Part shown: piece by piece, positions 23,841 through 31,611 of the stretch
How the letters are laid out: every line of letters starts with the position of its first letter
How positions within the stretch are numbered: the stretch's first letter is position 1
Source of the DNA: DASRJG01 sp964647625
GTDB taxonomy: Bacteria; Acidobacteriota; Polarisedimenticolia; Polarisedimenticolales; DASRJG01
DNA: 64,000 nucleotides
Assembly (NCBI GenBank): GCA_964647625.1
Contig: CAZYHZ010000017.1
Location: 12,076-76,075, forward strand
Direction: 5' to 3'
Notes under the pieces: generated by a model
Database searches by the model: none
Told to the model about the DNA's origin: nothing
Seen by the model: only the letters and a program-made list of their open reading frames with translations
Made by a program: the position numbers and the translations under genes

Positions 23841-24296
23841 ATGAGCGCGACGTCCGAAGGTTCGGGCAAGGATTACCGCATCCTGGTCGTGGACGACGAG
23901 GTCGCCGTCCTCGAGACGATGGTCGAGATGCTCGAGGCCGCCGGCTGGAGCATCGACGCCATGACGTCCGCGGTCGAGGCACTCCAGCGGATCAAGCGGA
24001 ACAAGTACGACGCGATGGTGGTCGATCTTTACATGCCGGACATCCCGGGGCTGCTCCTCCACTCGAAGATCAAGTTCATCGACCGCGACCTGTGGAACCG
24101 GACGGTGTTCGTCTCCGGGCACTTTTCGACGGACGACCTCCGCAAATCCCTCGAGGGGAGCCCGCGGTTCGTGGCGAAGCCCTTCAAGGCGAGGGCGCTG
24201 ATCGAGACGGTCGAGCTGACGCTCCCCCCGACGCCGCGCGTCTTCAGCGCGGCCGCATCGACAAATCCCCGGGGCGGTACGCCCGTCCGTTCTTGA
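23841..24296 (+). CDS. Stand-alone response regulator receiver protein
   Basis: A 151-residue CheY-like protein. The acidic pocket is D18-D19-E20 (L-V-V-D-D-E), the phospho-acceptor is D62 (M-V-V-D-L-Y-M-P-D), the switch serine is in V-F-V-S-G-H and the lysine in F-V-A-K-P-F. There is no output domain, only a ~25-residue Pro/Ala-rich tail. The cognate kinase is not in this window. The last 53 bases overlap tail-to-tail with the converging amidohydrolase gene. Confidence 0.92.
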   Translation: MSATSEGSGKDYRILVVDDEVAVLETMVEMLEAAGWSIDAMTSAVEALQRIKRNKYDAMVVDLYMPDIPGLLLHSKIKFIDRDLWNRTVFVSGHFSTDDLRKSLEGSPRFVAKPFKARALIETVELTLPPTPRVFSAAASTNPRGGTPVRS

Positions 24297-27200
24297 CGAC
24301 GAGATCGACGGACTCCGAGTTCTCGATCTTCTCGAGCGGGTTCGCATCCAGCACGACGAAATCGGCGAGCTTCCCGGATTCGATCGAGCCCAGGTCCTGA
24401 TCGAGCCCCAGCGTCTGCGCCGGGTAGAGCGTCGCGACGCGCAGCGCCTCGAGCGGCGTCATCCCGCCCTGCACGAACGCCCACATCTCCCAGTGCGGCC
24501 CGAGCCCTTGCATCTGCCCGTGGGCCCCGAGGCACACGCGCCCGCCCGCGTGCATCACGTCCTTGGCCGAGGCGGCGACGTCGATGTGGTGCCAGTCCGC
24601 CGGGTCCGTGACCATCACTCCGCGGATGCGGCCGAGCGTGTCGACGATTCGCTGCGGGACGAACCTCTGGAGGCGGTCGTCCTTCCATAGGTCGTAGTGC
24701 TGATGGAACCAGCGGTCGCCCGAGATCCCGCCGTACGCCACGAGCAGCGTCGGGGTGTAGGACGACCCGCTCCCGGCGAAGAACGAGATGACGTCCTTGC
24801 GCAGAGGCGTGATCGGGAGGGCGTGCTCGACCGTCGTGTGCCCGTCGAGCACGAAGGTCATGTCCATCTCGAGATCGCCCCCGCCTTCCGGCACGACGAG
24901 CATCCCCTCGTCCCGCGCCGCCGAGATGATCCACTGTCTCGCCTCGCGCCGCGGCTGCATGTAGGACTTCACCGAGAACGCGCCCAGCGATTTCATCCGC
25001 TTCAGGTGATGCTTCGCGTCGTCGATCGACTTGATGATCGCGCGGCCCGGATCGTCGGCGCCGTAGAGGATGTAGCCGGTCGAGAAAATGCGCGGGCCGG
25101 CCATCAACCCCGCTTCGACCATCTCGCTCTGGCCGAAGACCTCCTGGTTCGAGGCCGACGGATCGTGGGTCGTGGTCACGCCGTAGGCGAGGTTGGCGGC
25201 GTACTTCCAGGGCTGCTGCGGGAAGATGTCGAGCGTCGAGTAATGGAGGTGCGCGTGCTCGTCGAACAGGCCGGGGATGATCGTCTTCCCGGAGACGTCG
25301 ACCGTCTTGGCGCCGGCGGGCACCTGGACCGAGGCCGACGGCCCGACGGAGACGATCCGGTCGTCCTTGACCACGATGGTCCCGCGATCCAGGACCTGGT
25401 CGCCCTTCATGGTGACGATTCGTGCTCCCGTGTACGCGACTGTCCCTTGGGGCTTGTCGCGCGGGACCGTCAGCATCACCTCGATCGCCGTGTTCTCGGG
25501 AAGTGACTTCTTGTCCTTGTCCCCCTTGGCTTTGTCCTTGGACGGGCCCTTCGCATCCTTCTTGGCGGCTTCCTCTTCGGCTTTCTTCCACGCCCGGTCC
25601 AGCGCGATGCGGTGGTAAGTCGGCCCCCAGATCCACGTGATCGTCTTGCCGGCGTCGGCCCAATTGACCCACTCACCGCCCTCGTTCGAGAACTGGGTCA
25701 GGGGAAGCGCCGCGCTGTCGAGATCGATGTCGACGGTTTGCGCGCCCAAGGGCGGGAGCGCCGTCAGCCACGCGTTGTACTGTTCGTTGAACGCCACCCA
25801 CCGGCCGTCCGGCGAGAGGGCGGCTTCTTCGGCCCGCGTGAACCTCAGATGCGTGCGCTTGTCGGTCCCGTCGAGCTTCACCGAGACGAGCACGGTCTTG
25901 GGCGGGTTCGGGCCGCTGGCATCGGCGTCCTCGACGAAGTAGACGCGATCGTCCGATCCATTGAACTGCGGGCGCGGCATGCGCCGGTTCGGGCCGCGGT
26001 TCTTCGTGCCGATGACGTAGTGGGACTTCCCGCCGGAGGCGTCGACCCATCGGATCTCGTGCCACAGCTCGTCAACGAGGTCGTCCTCGTCACGGAACGG
26101 CGCGCCGCTCCCGGCGACGAACACGATCTTCCCGCCGTCTCCCGAGAACGCGGGATTGACGTACTGCCCGGGGACGTCGGTCACGCGGCGCGGGATTCCG
26201 CCCGGGAACGACATCGTCCACACGTGGCCGCCGTCGGCGTCGTTCCAGGTCGTGAACGCGAGCATCCGGCCGTCGCGCGAAAACGCCGGGGCATACTCGA
26301 GGTCCTTGCTCGCGGTCAGGCGCTTGGCCGTCCCCGACGGCAGCGGCATCGCGTACAGGTGTCCGAGCGCCGAGAAGACCAGCGTCTTACCGTCGGGGGA
26401 TTCGACGGGCCACCGCACGATCCGCGCGCGGACGTCGTCCACCCCTTGCCGCCGGGGCGTGTGTAGCGACGTCGAGAGCGTCTGGTCGATCTTGGCCGAA
26501 AACGGGATCGCCGTACGGCCCGATCCCGAAACGTCGTACCGCCAGATCTTCCCGCCGGCCGTCGCGACGATGGCCCTGCCGTCCGGCGTGAACGCGTAGC
26601 CCGGGAACACGCCGTGGAACGAGAAACCTTCCTGGTTGTCGCGCTGGAGGTCGGTCGCGATCTCGCGAACGCGGCCCGATGCGAGGTCCTGGAGCTCGAG
26701 GATCGTCTTTGCGCGGACGCGGCGCACGTACGCCATCGAGCTCCCATCGGGCGAGATCGCGGGCGCCGCGGCGCCGCCGAACTCTCCGGTGATCGGCAGC
26801 GTCTGCCCGTTCCAGCGGTCGAGCCGCTTGATCTGCCAGATGCCCTCGTTGACGTTCCGGTCGTAGCGGAAGCGGGAGTCGCGCGCGGAGAAGTACACGA
26901 AGCGGCCGTCCTTCGAGAACACCGGGTCGGCCGCATCGGGCTGCTCGTCCTTCTTGGTCAGCTGGATCCCGCCGCCGCCCTTGACGTGCCACATCCACAG
27001 CTCGACGGTCCCGAGCGAGGACCGGTCCGTCAGCCGCTTCCGGCCCACGAGGTAATCACCGTCGGGGCTCCATGCCGGCCCGTTGACCGTGCTGTCCTTC
27101 TCGGTCGAGATCGCACGCGGGTTCTTGCCGTCCGCATCGCAGACCCACAGGTTCTCGATCCCGCTGCGATCGGAGGCGAAGGCGATCTGCTTGCCGTCGG

Positions 27201-27516
27201 GGGAGAAGCGGGGCTGGACGTCGTACGCGCTTCCCGACGTGATCCGCGTCGCCTCCCCGCCGGCGATCGGCAGCGTGTAGAGATCGCCCATCAGCGAGAA
27301 CACGATCGTCGTCCCGGCGGGATTGACGTCGAGGGGCAGCCACGTCGCCTCGTCGGTCAGAAACGAGATCGAATGGGTCGGCCCGTGCGCGTCTTCGACC
27401 TTCCACGGCGCGTCGGCCTCAGGCTTTTTTTCGGCCTGGGCCGGCGGTTTCGCGGCTGCGAGCGCGAGCGTGGCGGCGAGCAGCTGGAGCGTGACGTGAG
27501 CGGTGATACGGCGCAT
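24244..27516 (-). CDS. TolB-like beta-propeller fused to amidohydrolase
   Basis: A 1090-residue exported protein. A signal peptide (MRRITAHVTLQLLAATLALA) is followed by a large WD40/PD40 propeller region (~45-640) with repeated F-S-P-D-G-K, W-S-P-D-G and F-S-K-D-G-R motifs, a lysine-rich linker (~650-690), and an amidohydrolase domain (~710-1075) with G-L-F-D-E-H-A-H-L-H (metal-binding HxH) and the C-terminal A-T-L-Y-P-A-Q-T-L-G-L-D-x-D-L-G-S-I-E-x-G-K-L-A-D motif. Such secreted proteins are frequent in Acidobacteriota and relatives; the usual annotation is amidohydrolase/peptidase of unknown substrate. The leader has a G-rich ribosome binding site. Confidence 0.88.
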   Translation of the reverse strand: MRRITAHVTLQLLAATLALAAAKPPAQAEKKPEADAPWKVEDAHGPTHSISFLTDEATWLPLDVNPAGTTIVFSLMGDLYTLPIAGGEATRITSGSAYDVQPRFSPDGKQIAFASDRSGIENLWVCDADGKNPRAISTEKDSTVNGPAWSPDGDYLVGRKRLTDRSSLGTVELWMWHVKGGGGIQLTKKDEQPDAADPVFSKDGRFVYFSARDSRFRYDRNVNEGIWQIKRLDRWNGQTLPITGEFGGAAAPAISPDGSSMAYVRRVRAKTILELQDLASGRVREIATDLQRDNQEGFSFHGVFPGYAFTPDGRAIVATAGGKIWRYDVSGSGRTAIPFSAKIDQTLSTSLHTPRRQGVDDVRARIVRWPVESPDGKTLVFSALGHLYAMPLPSGTAKRLTASKDLEYAPAFSRDGRMLAFTTWNDADGGHVWTMSFPGGIPRRVTDVPGQYVNPAFSGDGGKIVFVAGSGAPFRDEDDLVDELWHEIRWVDASGGKSHYVIGTKNRGPNRRMPRPQFNGSDDRVYFVEDADASGPNPPKTVLVSVKLDGTDKRTHLRFTRAEEAALSPDGRWVAFNEQYNAWLTALPPLGAQTVDIDLDSAALPLTQFSNEGGEWVNWADAGKTITWIWGPTYHRIALDRAWKKAEEEAAKKDAKGPSKDKAKGDKDKKSLPENTAIEVMLTVPRDKPQGTVAYTGARIVTMKGDQVLDRGTIVVKDDRIVSVGPSASVQVPAGAKTVDVSGKTIIPGLFDEHAHLHYSTLDIFPQQPWKYAANLAYGVTTTHDPSASNQEVFGQSEMVEAGLMAGPRIFSTGYILYGADDPGRAIIKSIDDAKHHLKRMKSLGAFSVKSYMQPRREARQWIISAARDEGMLVVPEGGGDLEMDMTFVLDGHTTVEHALPITPLRKDVISFFAGSGSSYTPTLLVAYGGISGDRWFHQHYDLWKDDRLQRFVPQRIVDTLGRIRGVMVTDPADWHHIDVAASAKDVMHAGGRVCLGAHGQMQGLGPHWEMWAFVQGGMTPLEALRVATLYPAQTLGLDQDLGSIESGKLADFVVLDANPLEKIENSESVDLVVKNGRAYRPGDLSMRPR

Positions 27517-27573
27517 GGCGGTCCCCCCAAGAGGCGAAGTCTACGGGAGGAGGCCTTCGGAGTTTCGAACGGG

Positions 27574-28263
27574 CTAAGGAAGCGACGCGACGTAGGCCTG
27601 GTACAGCGCCGGGGGATCCGAAAGGCGGATGCCCATCCCGACGGGCCGGTCGGCCTCGGCGCGCTTCCGGTTCCACATGACGAAACCGTGCATCGGGAGC
27701 GTGTGCCCGTGGACCTCGATCTGGATGATCAGCGAGCGCCCCGGGTCCTCGGGCGCGGGGACCGAGATGAACATCCCCTCGGCGGACACGTTGAGGGTCA
27801 TGCCGCGCTTCATGACGCGGTCGAACCCGAAACGAACCGGGATCGCGCGCAGCTTGCGCTGGGCGGCGACGAACCCCGTGCGCGCGGCGACGGCGGTGGG
27901 TGCCGCCGCGGCCGCCTGCTGCGCTCCGCGCATCATCCGCTTGGCGCGGACGTGACGCTCGATGAACGCGATCGCCCGGGCCTCGGCTTCCTGCTTCGTC
28001 TCACCGACGAACTTGAGGGTCTCGCGGCTGCCGGGCACGGTCCACAGCGCTTTCGGAAACGTAATGATGCGGGCGCGCCACCTTTCGTCCGACGGCGCAA
28101 GCAGAACCCCGATCGCCTCGTGTCCGAAAGGAGTCTCGACGTCGACGCGCCAGCCCGGAACTTCGACACCGGTCGCGCGAAGATCGACCACGCAGCGGCC
28201 GACCGGGTCGTGTTCGCTTCCGCATGATCCGCAAAAACGCTGGGGGGCCGTCGCGATGCCCAT
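27574..28263 (-). CDS. PilZ-domain protein with N-terminal cysteine motif (paralogue 1)
   Basis: A 229-residue protein. The C-terminal ~100 residues are a PilZ domain (R-A-I-P-V-R-F-G-F, then N-V-S-A-E-G-M-F-I, then H-G-F-V-M-W-N). Before it lie a short N-terminal segment with C-G-S-C and a later Cys (C11, C14, C24), probably a small zinc site, and a middle domain of ~80 residues. The usual RxxxR plus D/N-x-S-x-x-G pattern of c-di-GMP binding is incomplete: N-V-S-A-E-G is present but the upstream double arginine is not clear. It is a tandem duplicate of the next gene, and a diguanylate cyclase lies 3 kb away. GGGGGGAGAAGGG precedes the ATG. Confidence 0.75.
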   Translation of the reverse strand: MGIATAPQRFCGSCGSEHDPVGRCVVDLRATGVEVPGWRVDVETPFGHEAIGVLLAPSDERWRARIITFPKALWTVPGSRETLKFVGETKQEAEARAIAFIERHVRAKRMMRGAQQAAAAAPTAVAARTGFVAAQRKLRAIPVRFGFDRVMKRGMTLNVSAEGMFISVPAPEDPGRSLIIQIEVHGHTLPMHGFVMWNRKRAEADRPVGMGIRLSDPPALYQAYVASLP

Positions 28264-28422
28264 GCAGACCCTTCTCCCCCCGAGCGCGTGCCCGCCGCTG
28301 TCACTCGGCGTCCGCGGCGATTACAAAGCAAGTCGAATGCCATGCGGGAATGGGCGCCGTCCCGCTGCCGGCCGGCGCCCGCGGTCACGAGATCGGGGGC
28401 GACGCTTACGGAAGCGAAACGG

Positions 28423-29109
28423 TTAGGGAAGCTCGAGGACGAACTCCCGGTACGGGTCGGGCGGCGAGACGAGCCGGACGCCCAACCCGATCGGCCGCCC
28501 GAGCACGGGGCGCTCGCGCTTCCAGACGACGTGGCCGCGCAGCCCCACGGGGCCGTTTTCGAGATCCATGACGACGCGTAAGCCCACGCCCGCCTCGAAC
28601 GGCGCCATCGTCACGAGGAACAGTCCACTCTCCGAGAGATTGGCAGTCATCGCGCTGAACGTCGCATTGGCGCCGCCGAATCGCACGGGGAACGCGAGCA
28701 GCTTCCGCACCGCCGGCCCGCCCGCGGCAAGCTTGGCCTGGGCCTCGGCGTTGTACGCGGCCACCTTCGTGACGTCGAGCGCGTCGCGCCTGAGATACCC
28801 GCAAGCGCGGATGTGATCCTCGACGAAGGCGACCGCGCGCGCTTCGGCGTCTTGCGGCGTGGCGCCGACGAACTTGATCGTCACCGCTCCGCCCGGAGCG
28901 GTCCAGAGCACGTTCGGATAGGTGAGGATGCGCGCGCGCCAGAGATCGTCCGACGGCGCGACGAGCACGCCGTACGCTTCGAACCCGTGCGGGGTCTCGA
29001 CGGTGACGCGCCAGCCGTGCCGCTCGGTTCCGGTCGCGCGCAGGTCGCCGGGACACTCCTGCGGCCGCACGTGCCGGCCGCCGCAGACTCCGCACCACGC
29101 GAGCTTCAC
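28423..29109 (-). CDS. PilZ-domain protein with N-terminal cysteine motif (paralogue 2)
   Basis: A 228-residue protein starting with GTG, aligned over its whole length with the neighbouring paralogue: W-C-G-V-C-G...C at the N-terminus, then D-L-R-A-T-G-x-E, G-W-R-V-x-V-E-T-P, and V-L-x-A-P-S-D-x-x-W-R-A-R-I. The PilZ region shows A-F-P-V-R-F-G-G, N-L-S-E-S-G-L-F-L and G-H-V-V-W-K. The 159-base gap between the paralogues (28264-28422) holds nothing that I recognise beyond the ribosome binding site of paralogue 1. Confidence 0.75.
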   Translation of the reverse strand: MKLAWCGVCGGRHVRPQECPGDLRATGTERHGWRVTVETPHGFEAYGVLVAPSDDLWRARILTYPNVLWTAPGGAVTIKFVGATPQDAEARAVAFVEDHIRACGYLRRDALDVTKVAAYNAEAQAKLAAGGPAVRKLLAFPVRFGGANATFSAMTANLSESGLFLVTMAPFEAGVGLRVVMDLENGPVGLRGHVVWKRERPVLGRPIGLGVRLVSPPDPYREFVLELP

Positions 29110-29149
29110 GCCGCCCCCTTCGCCGCTTCGTGGGGGTTACTATAACGGC

Positions 29150-29560
29150 GTGTCGAGGCCCGCCGAGCCCATTCGATGGATCTATCCGATCGTCGGCGGG
29201 ATCATCGCCGAGGGGCTGACGATCGCGCTGTCGGCGCTCGTCATCGCTCTCACGGGGCACGGAGGGGCCGGGCCGGCGGGCGAGCCGGTCGACCCCGTGG
29301 CCAAGCGTATCGGTGCGGTCGTCGGCGCGACCGCCGGGTCGATGCTCTGTTTCGTCCTCGGCTGGTGGGCGGCCCGCCGCGCGGATTCGCGCTTCGAAGC
29401 GCACGGGCTTCTCACCGGGGCCGCGGCGGGTTTTCTCACGGGGCTCGGCGCGGTGTTCGGTCCGTCGGGCGAGGCCGTGTACCCGATCGTCGCCGCGCTC
29501 GTAAAGGTCTTCGCCGGAGGCGCCGGAGGGCGGATGGCCGCGCGGATGGCCGCGGAGTGA
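29150..29560 (+). CDS. Small membrane protein of unknown function
   Basis: A 136-residue protein with three or four hydrophobic helices (I-Y-P-I-V-G-G-I-I-A-E-G-L-T-I-A-L at the start; a Gly/Ala-rich C-terminus). The GTG start at 29150 is the first in-frame start in the divergent gap. A TATAAC at 29141-29146 is only 3 bases before it, too close for the transcript to include the GTG, so the start or the promoter reading may be wrong. It abuts the converging glycosyltransferase gene with no spacer. Confidence 0.55.
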   Translation: MSRPAEPIRWIYPIVGGIIAEGLTIALSALVIALTGHGGAGPAGEPVDPVAKRIGAVVGATAGSMLCFVLGWWAARRADSRFEAHGLLTGAAAGFLTGLGAVFGPSGEAVYPIVAALVKVFAGGAGGRMAARMAAE

Positions 29561-30346
29561 CTACGACTCCGAGCGTGCGGCCCGCGGCTGCTTGACGCGC
29601 GGACGCGGAAAGCGCGAGTCGGACGCGAGCCCCCACGCCGCCAGCCGGAATGCCGCGGCCGTGCCGAGGCAGCCGAACCCGTAGCGCAGGCTTCGCGTGA
29701 AGTTGATCGAGGACGCCTCCTCGAAGTACTTGGTGGGACAGCTCACCTCGCCGATCCTGAAGCCGCGCCAGAGGATCTCGGCGAGCACCTGGTTGTCGAA
29801 CACGAAATCGTCCGAGTTCTCGCCGAGCGGGAGCGCGGCCAAAACTTCGCTCGAGTACGCGCGATAGCCCGTGTGGTACTCGGAGAGCTTGGCGCCGAGC
29901 AGAACGTTCTCCGCGAAGGTCAGCGCGCGATTGGAAACGTACTTGTAGAGCGGCATCCCGCCCGCAAGGGCGTGACCGCCGAGGATGCGCGAGCCGAGCA
30001 TGCAGTCGTGCACGTCCCAGACGATCGGGGCGACCAAGGCCGTCAAGAGCTTCGGCGTGTACTGATAGTCGGGGTGGACCATGACGACGACGTCGGCCCC
30101 TTCCTCTTGCGCCAGCGCGTAACAGGTCTTCTGGTTGCCGCCGTAGCCGCGGTTCTTGTCGTGGACGTGGACGGTGGTGCGCGGAAGCTGGCGCGCGCGT
30201 TCGGCGGTGTCGTCGCGGCTCGCATCGTCGACGACGATCACGCGATCGACGAAGTCGTGCGCGAGCACCTCGCGATGGGTGCGCTCTAGCGTGAGCGACG
30301 CGTTGTACGCGGGCATCACGACCACGATGCGCTTGCCGTTCATCAT
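29561..30346 (-). CDS. Glycosyltransferase family 2 (polyprenyl-phosphate sugar transferase type)
   Basis: A 261-residue GT-A enzyme: V-V-V-M-P-A-Y-N-A-S at the start, V-D-D-A-S-R-D-D-T nucleotide site, then M-V-H-P-D-Y-Q-Y replacing the usual DxD region (H-P-D), as in DPM1/DPG synthase-like proteins. There are no membrane helices beyond a weak C-terminal one. Such enzymes transfer a sugar from a nucleotide donor to a lipid carrier or glycan. A TATAGT ends 8 bases before the first ATG. Confidence 0.85.
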   Translation of the reverse strand: MMNGKRIVVVMPAYNASLTLERTHREVLAHDFVDRVIVVDDASRDDTAERARQLPRTTVHVHDKNRGYGGNQKTCYALAQEEGADVVVMVHPDYQYTPKLLTALVAPIVWDVHDCMLGSRILGGHALAGGMPLYKYVSNRALTFAENVLLGAKLSEYHTGYRAYSSEVLAALPLGENSDDFVFDNQVLAEILWRGFRIGEVSCPTKYFEEASSINFTRSLRYGFGCLGTAAAFRLAAWGLASDSRFPRPRVKQPRAARSES

Positions 30347-30354
30347 GGCGCGGG

Positions 30355-30362
30355 ACTATAAC
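30355..30362. promoter_or_regulatory. Shared divergent -10 element (glycosyltransferase / atl)
   Basis: ACTATAAC reads TATAAC on the plus strand (30357-30362, 6 bases before ATG 30369) and TATAGT on the minus strand (30360-30355, 8 bases before ATG 30346). The two -10 elements overlap by four bases, so two polymerases cannot occupy them together. Confidence 0.5.
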
Positions 30363-30368
30363 CCGCGC

Positions 30369-30752
30369 ATGGCCCGCCTGCATGGAGAGGTCGAAGGCCG
30401 GCGGGCGAAGGTGTTCGCCCGCGTGTACGCGCTCGTCCGCCGGATCCCCAAAGGGCGGGTGATGACCTACGGACAGATCTCGACGCTCGTCGAGAGCCGC
30501 CTGTCCCCGCGCGCGGTCGGCTGGGCGATGCACGGCTGCCCGAGAGGGGTTCCGTGGCAGCGGGTCGTCAACGCCTCCGGGGGCATGTCGACCGAGCGCA
30601 TCCCGGACATCCCCCCGGGGCTCCAGCGCGCGCTTCTCGCCGCCGAGGGCTTGAAATTCCGCCCGAACGGCACGCTCGATCTGGATCGCTACCGCTTTTC
30701 GCCCGCGATCGTCGGGACGCGCAGAAAAGCGAAGACTCGCCGCCGAGCTTGA
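30369..30752 (+). CDS. Alkyltransferase-like protein (ATL), DNA-repair lesion sensor
   Basis: A 127-residue protein of the O6-methylguanine-DNA methyltransferase DNA-binding domain family. The helix-turn-helix part G-R-V-M-T-Y-G-Q-I-S and the active-site strand are present, but the P-C-H-R motif reads V-P-W-Q-R-V-V-N: Trp63 replaces the alkyl-acceptor cysteine. Proteins with this change (ATLs) bind O6-alkylguanine without repairing it and hand it to nucleotide excision repair. The lysine/arginine-rich C-terminus may aid DNA binding. Confidence 0.88.
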   Translation: MARLHGEVEGRRAKVFARVYALVRRIPKGRVMTYGQISTLVESRLSPRAVGWAMHGCPRGVPWQRVVNASGGMSTERIPDIPPGLQRALLAAEGLKFRPNGTLDLDRYRFSPAIVGTRRKAKTRRRA

Positions 30753-30785
30753 ATCTTCGCCCGTCGGGCTCATCTTCGTACTGGG

Positions 30786-31586
30786 ATGGCGATCGAGACC
30801 AAGGGATTGGCTTGCATGACGGGGCTCCTGGCCGTCGGCCTCGTGCCGTCTCTCGTCGCGCTGTTCACGGCCGGAAGCCCGATCATCGCGGCCGGCGCGG
30901 CCTTCAGCGCCGCGATGTCGATCGGCTGGGTCCTCTGGATCTATCGCCTACTCGCCGAGCGGGGAGAGCACGGCCGCAAAGAAGCGACGCTCAAGGAGAT
31001 CATCGCCGCGCACGAGGCCACCCACACGGACCTCACCCGCGAGCTGCGCGAGGCCCGGTCCCAGGACTCCGGGACCGGGGTCCTCAATCGCGGCGCGTTC
31101 CTCCGGCGTTTGGACGAGGCGATCACGCGGGACGCGAGGCTCCAGCGCGACCTCGTGCTTCTCGTCGTCGACCTCGAGGACTTCAAGGCGTTCAACCTGG
31201 CGCGCGGCCGCATCGACGGCGACGCGATCCTGCGGCGCGTCGGGCGCGCGCTCGAGGATGCGACCCGCGGCAGCGACGCGGTCGGCCGCCTGGGCGGCGA
31301 TGAGTTCGGAGTGATCCTGGGCGAGTGCGACGATCCGGGCCCTGCCGTCAACCGCATCTTCAAGAACCTGACGGCCGCGTCCGAGAACGACCCCGCGAAC
31401 GCCGTCCAGGTCTCGGTCGGCGCGGTGTCGATCGTGAATCCGTCGGACGGCGTCGACGTGCAGGAGGTTTTCCGGCTCGCGGATGCCGCGCTGAACTCGA
31501 TCCGGGGGACGGGCGGCAACCAGTGCGCGCGCCGGTCGCTCGGCACGCGCACCGCCCGCCAGTCCCCGGAGCCCGTGACGGTCTAG
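30786..31586 (+). CDS. Membrane-anchored diguanylate cyclase (GGDEF)
   Basis: A 266-residue protein with two membrane helices (~12-54), a short coiled stretch (~58-92) and a GGDEF domain. The active-site motif is intact (G-G-D-E-F, 170-174) and the RxxD inhibitory site (R161-G-S-D164) lies five residues before it, so c-di-GMP synthesis with product feedback is expected. There is no periplasmic sensor domain of any size. The two PilZ proteins nearby are candidate receivers. Confidence 0.9.
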   Translation: MAIETKGLACMTGLLAVGLVPSLVALFTAGSPIIAAGAAFSAAMSIGWVLWIYRLLAERGEHGRKEATLKEIIAAHEATHTDLTRELREARSQDSGTGVLNRGAFLRRLDEAITRDARLQRDLVLLVVDLEDFKAFNLARGRIDGDAILRRVGRALEDATRGSDAVGRLGGDEFGVILGECDDPGPAVNRIFKNLTAASENDPANAVQVSVGAVSIVNPSDGVDVQEVFRLADAALNSIRGTGGNQCARRSLGTRTARQSPEPVTV

Positions 31587-31598
31587 CAGCAGGCAATC

Positions 31599-31604
31599 TA
31601 TCCT
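31599..31604 (+). promoter_or_regulatory. -10 element of the SNF2 helicase gene
   Basis: TATCCT ends 7 bases before the ATG at 31612; no ribosome binding site is seen in between. Confidence 0.45.
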
Positions 31605-31611
31605 CGGGTCG

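Noticed and set aside
29141..29146. TATAAC as promoter of the gene at 29150
   Set aside because: Only 3 bases separate it from the GTG, so transcription would begin downstream of the start codon; not counted in the leaderless set.
30369..30752. Active O6-methylguanine-DNA methyltransferase
   Set aside because: The acceptor cysteine is replaced by tryptophan; the alkyltransferase-like assignment fits better.
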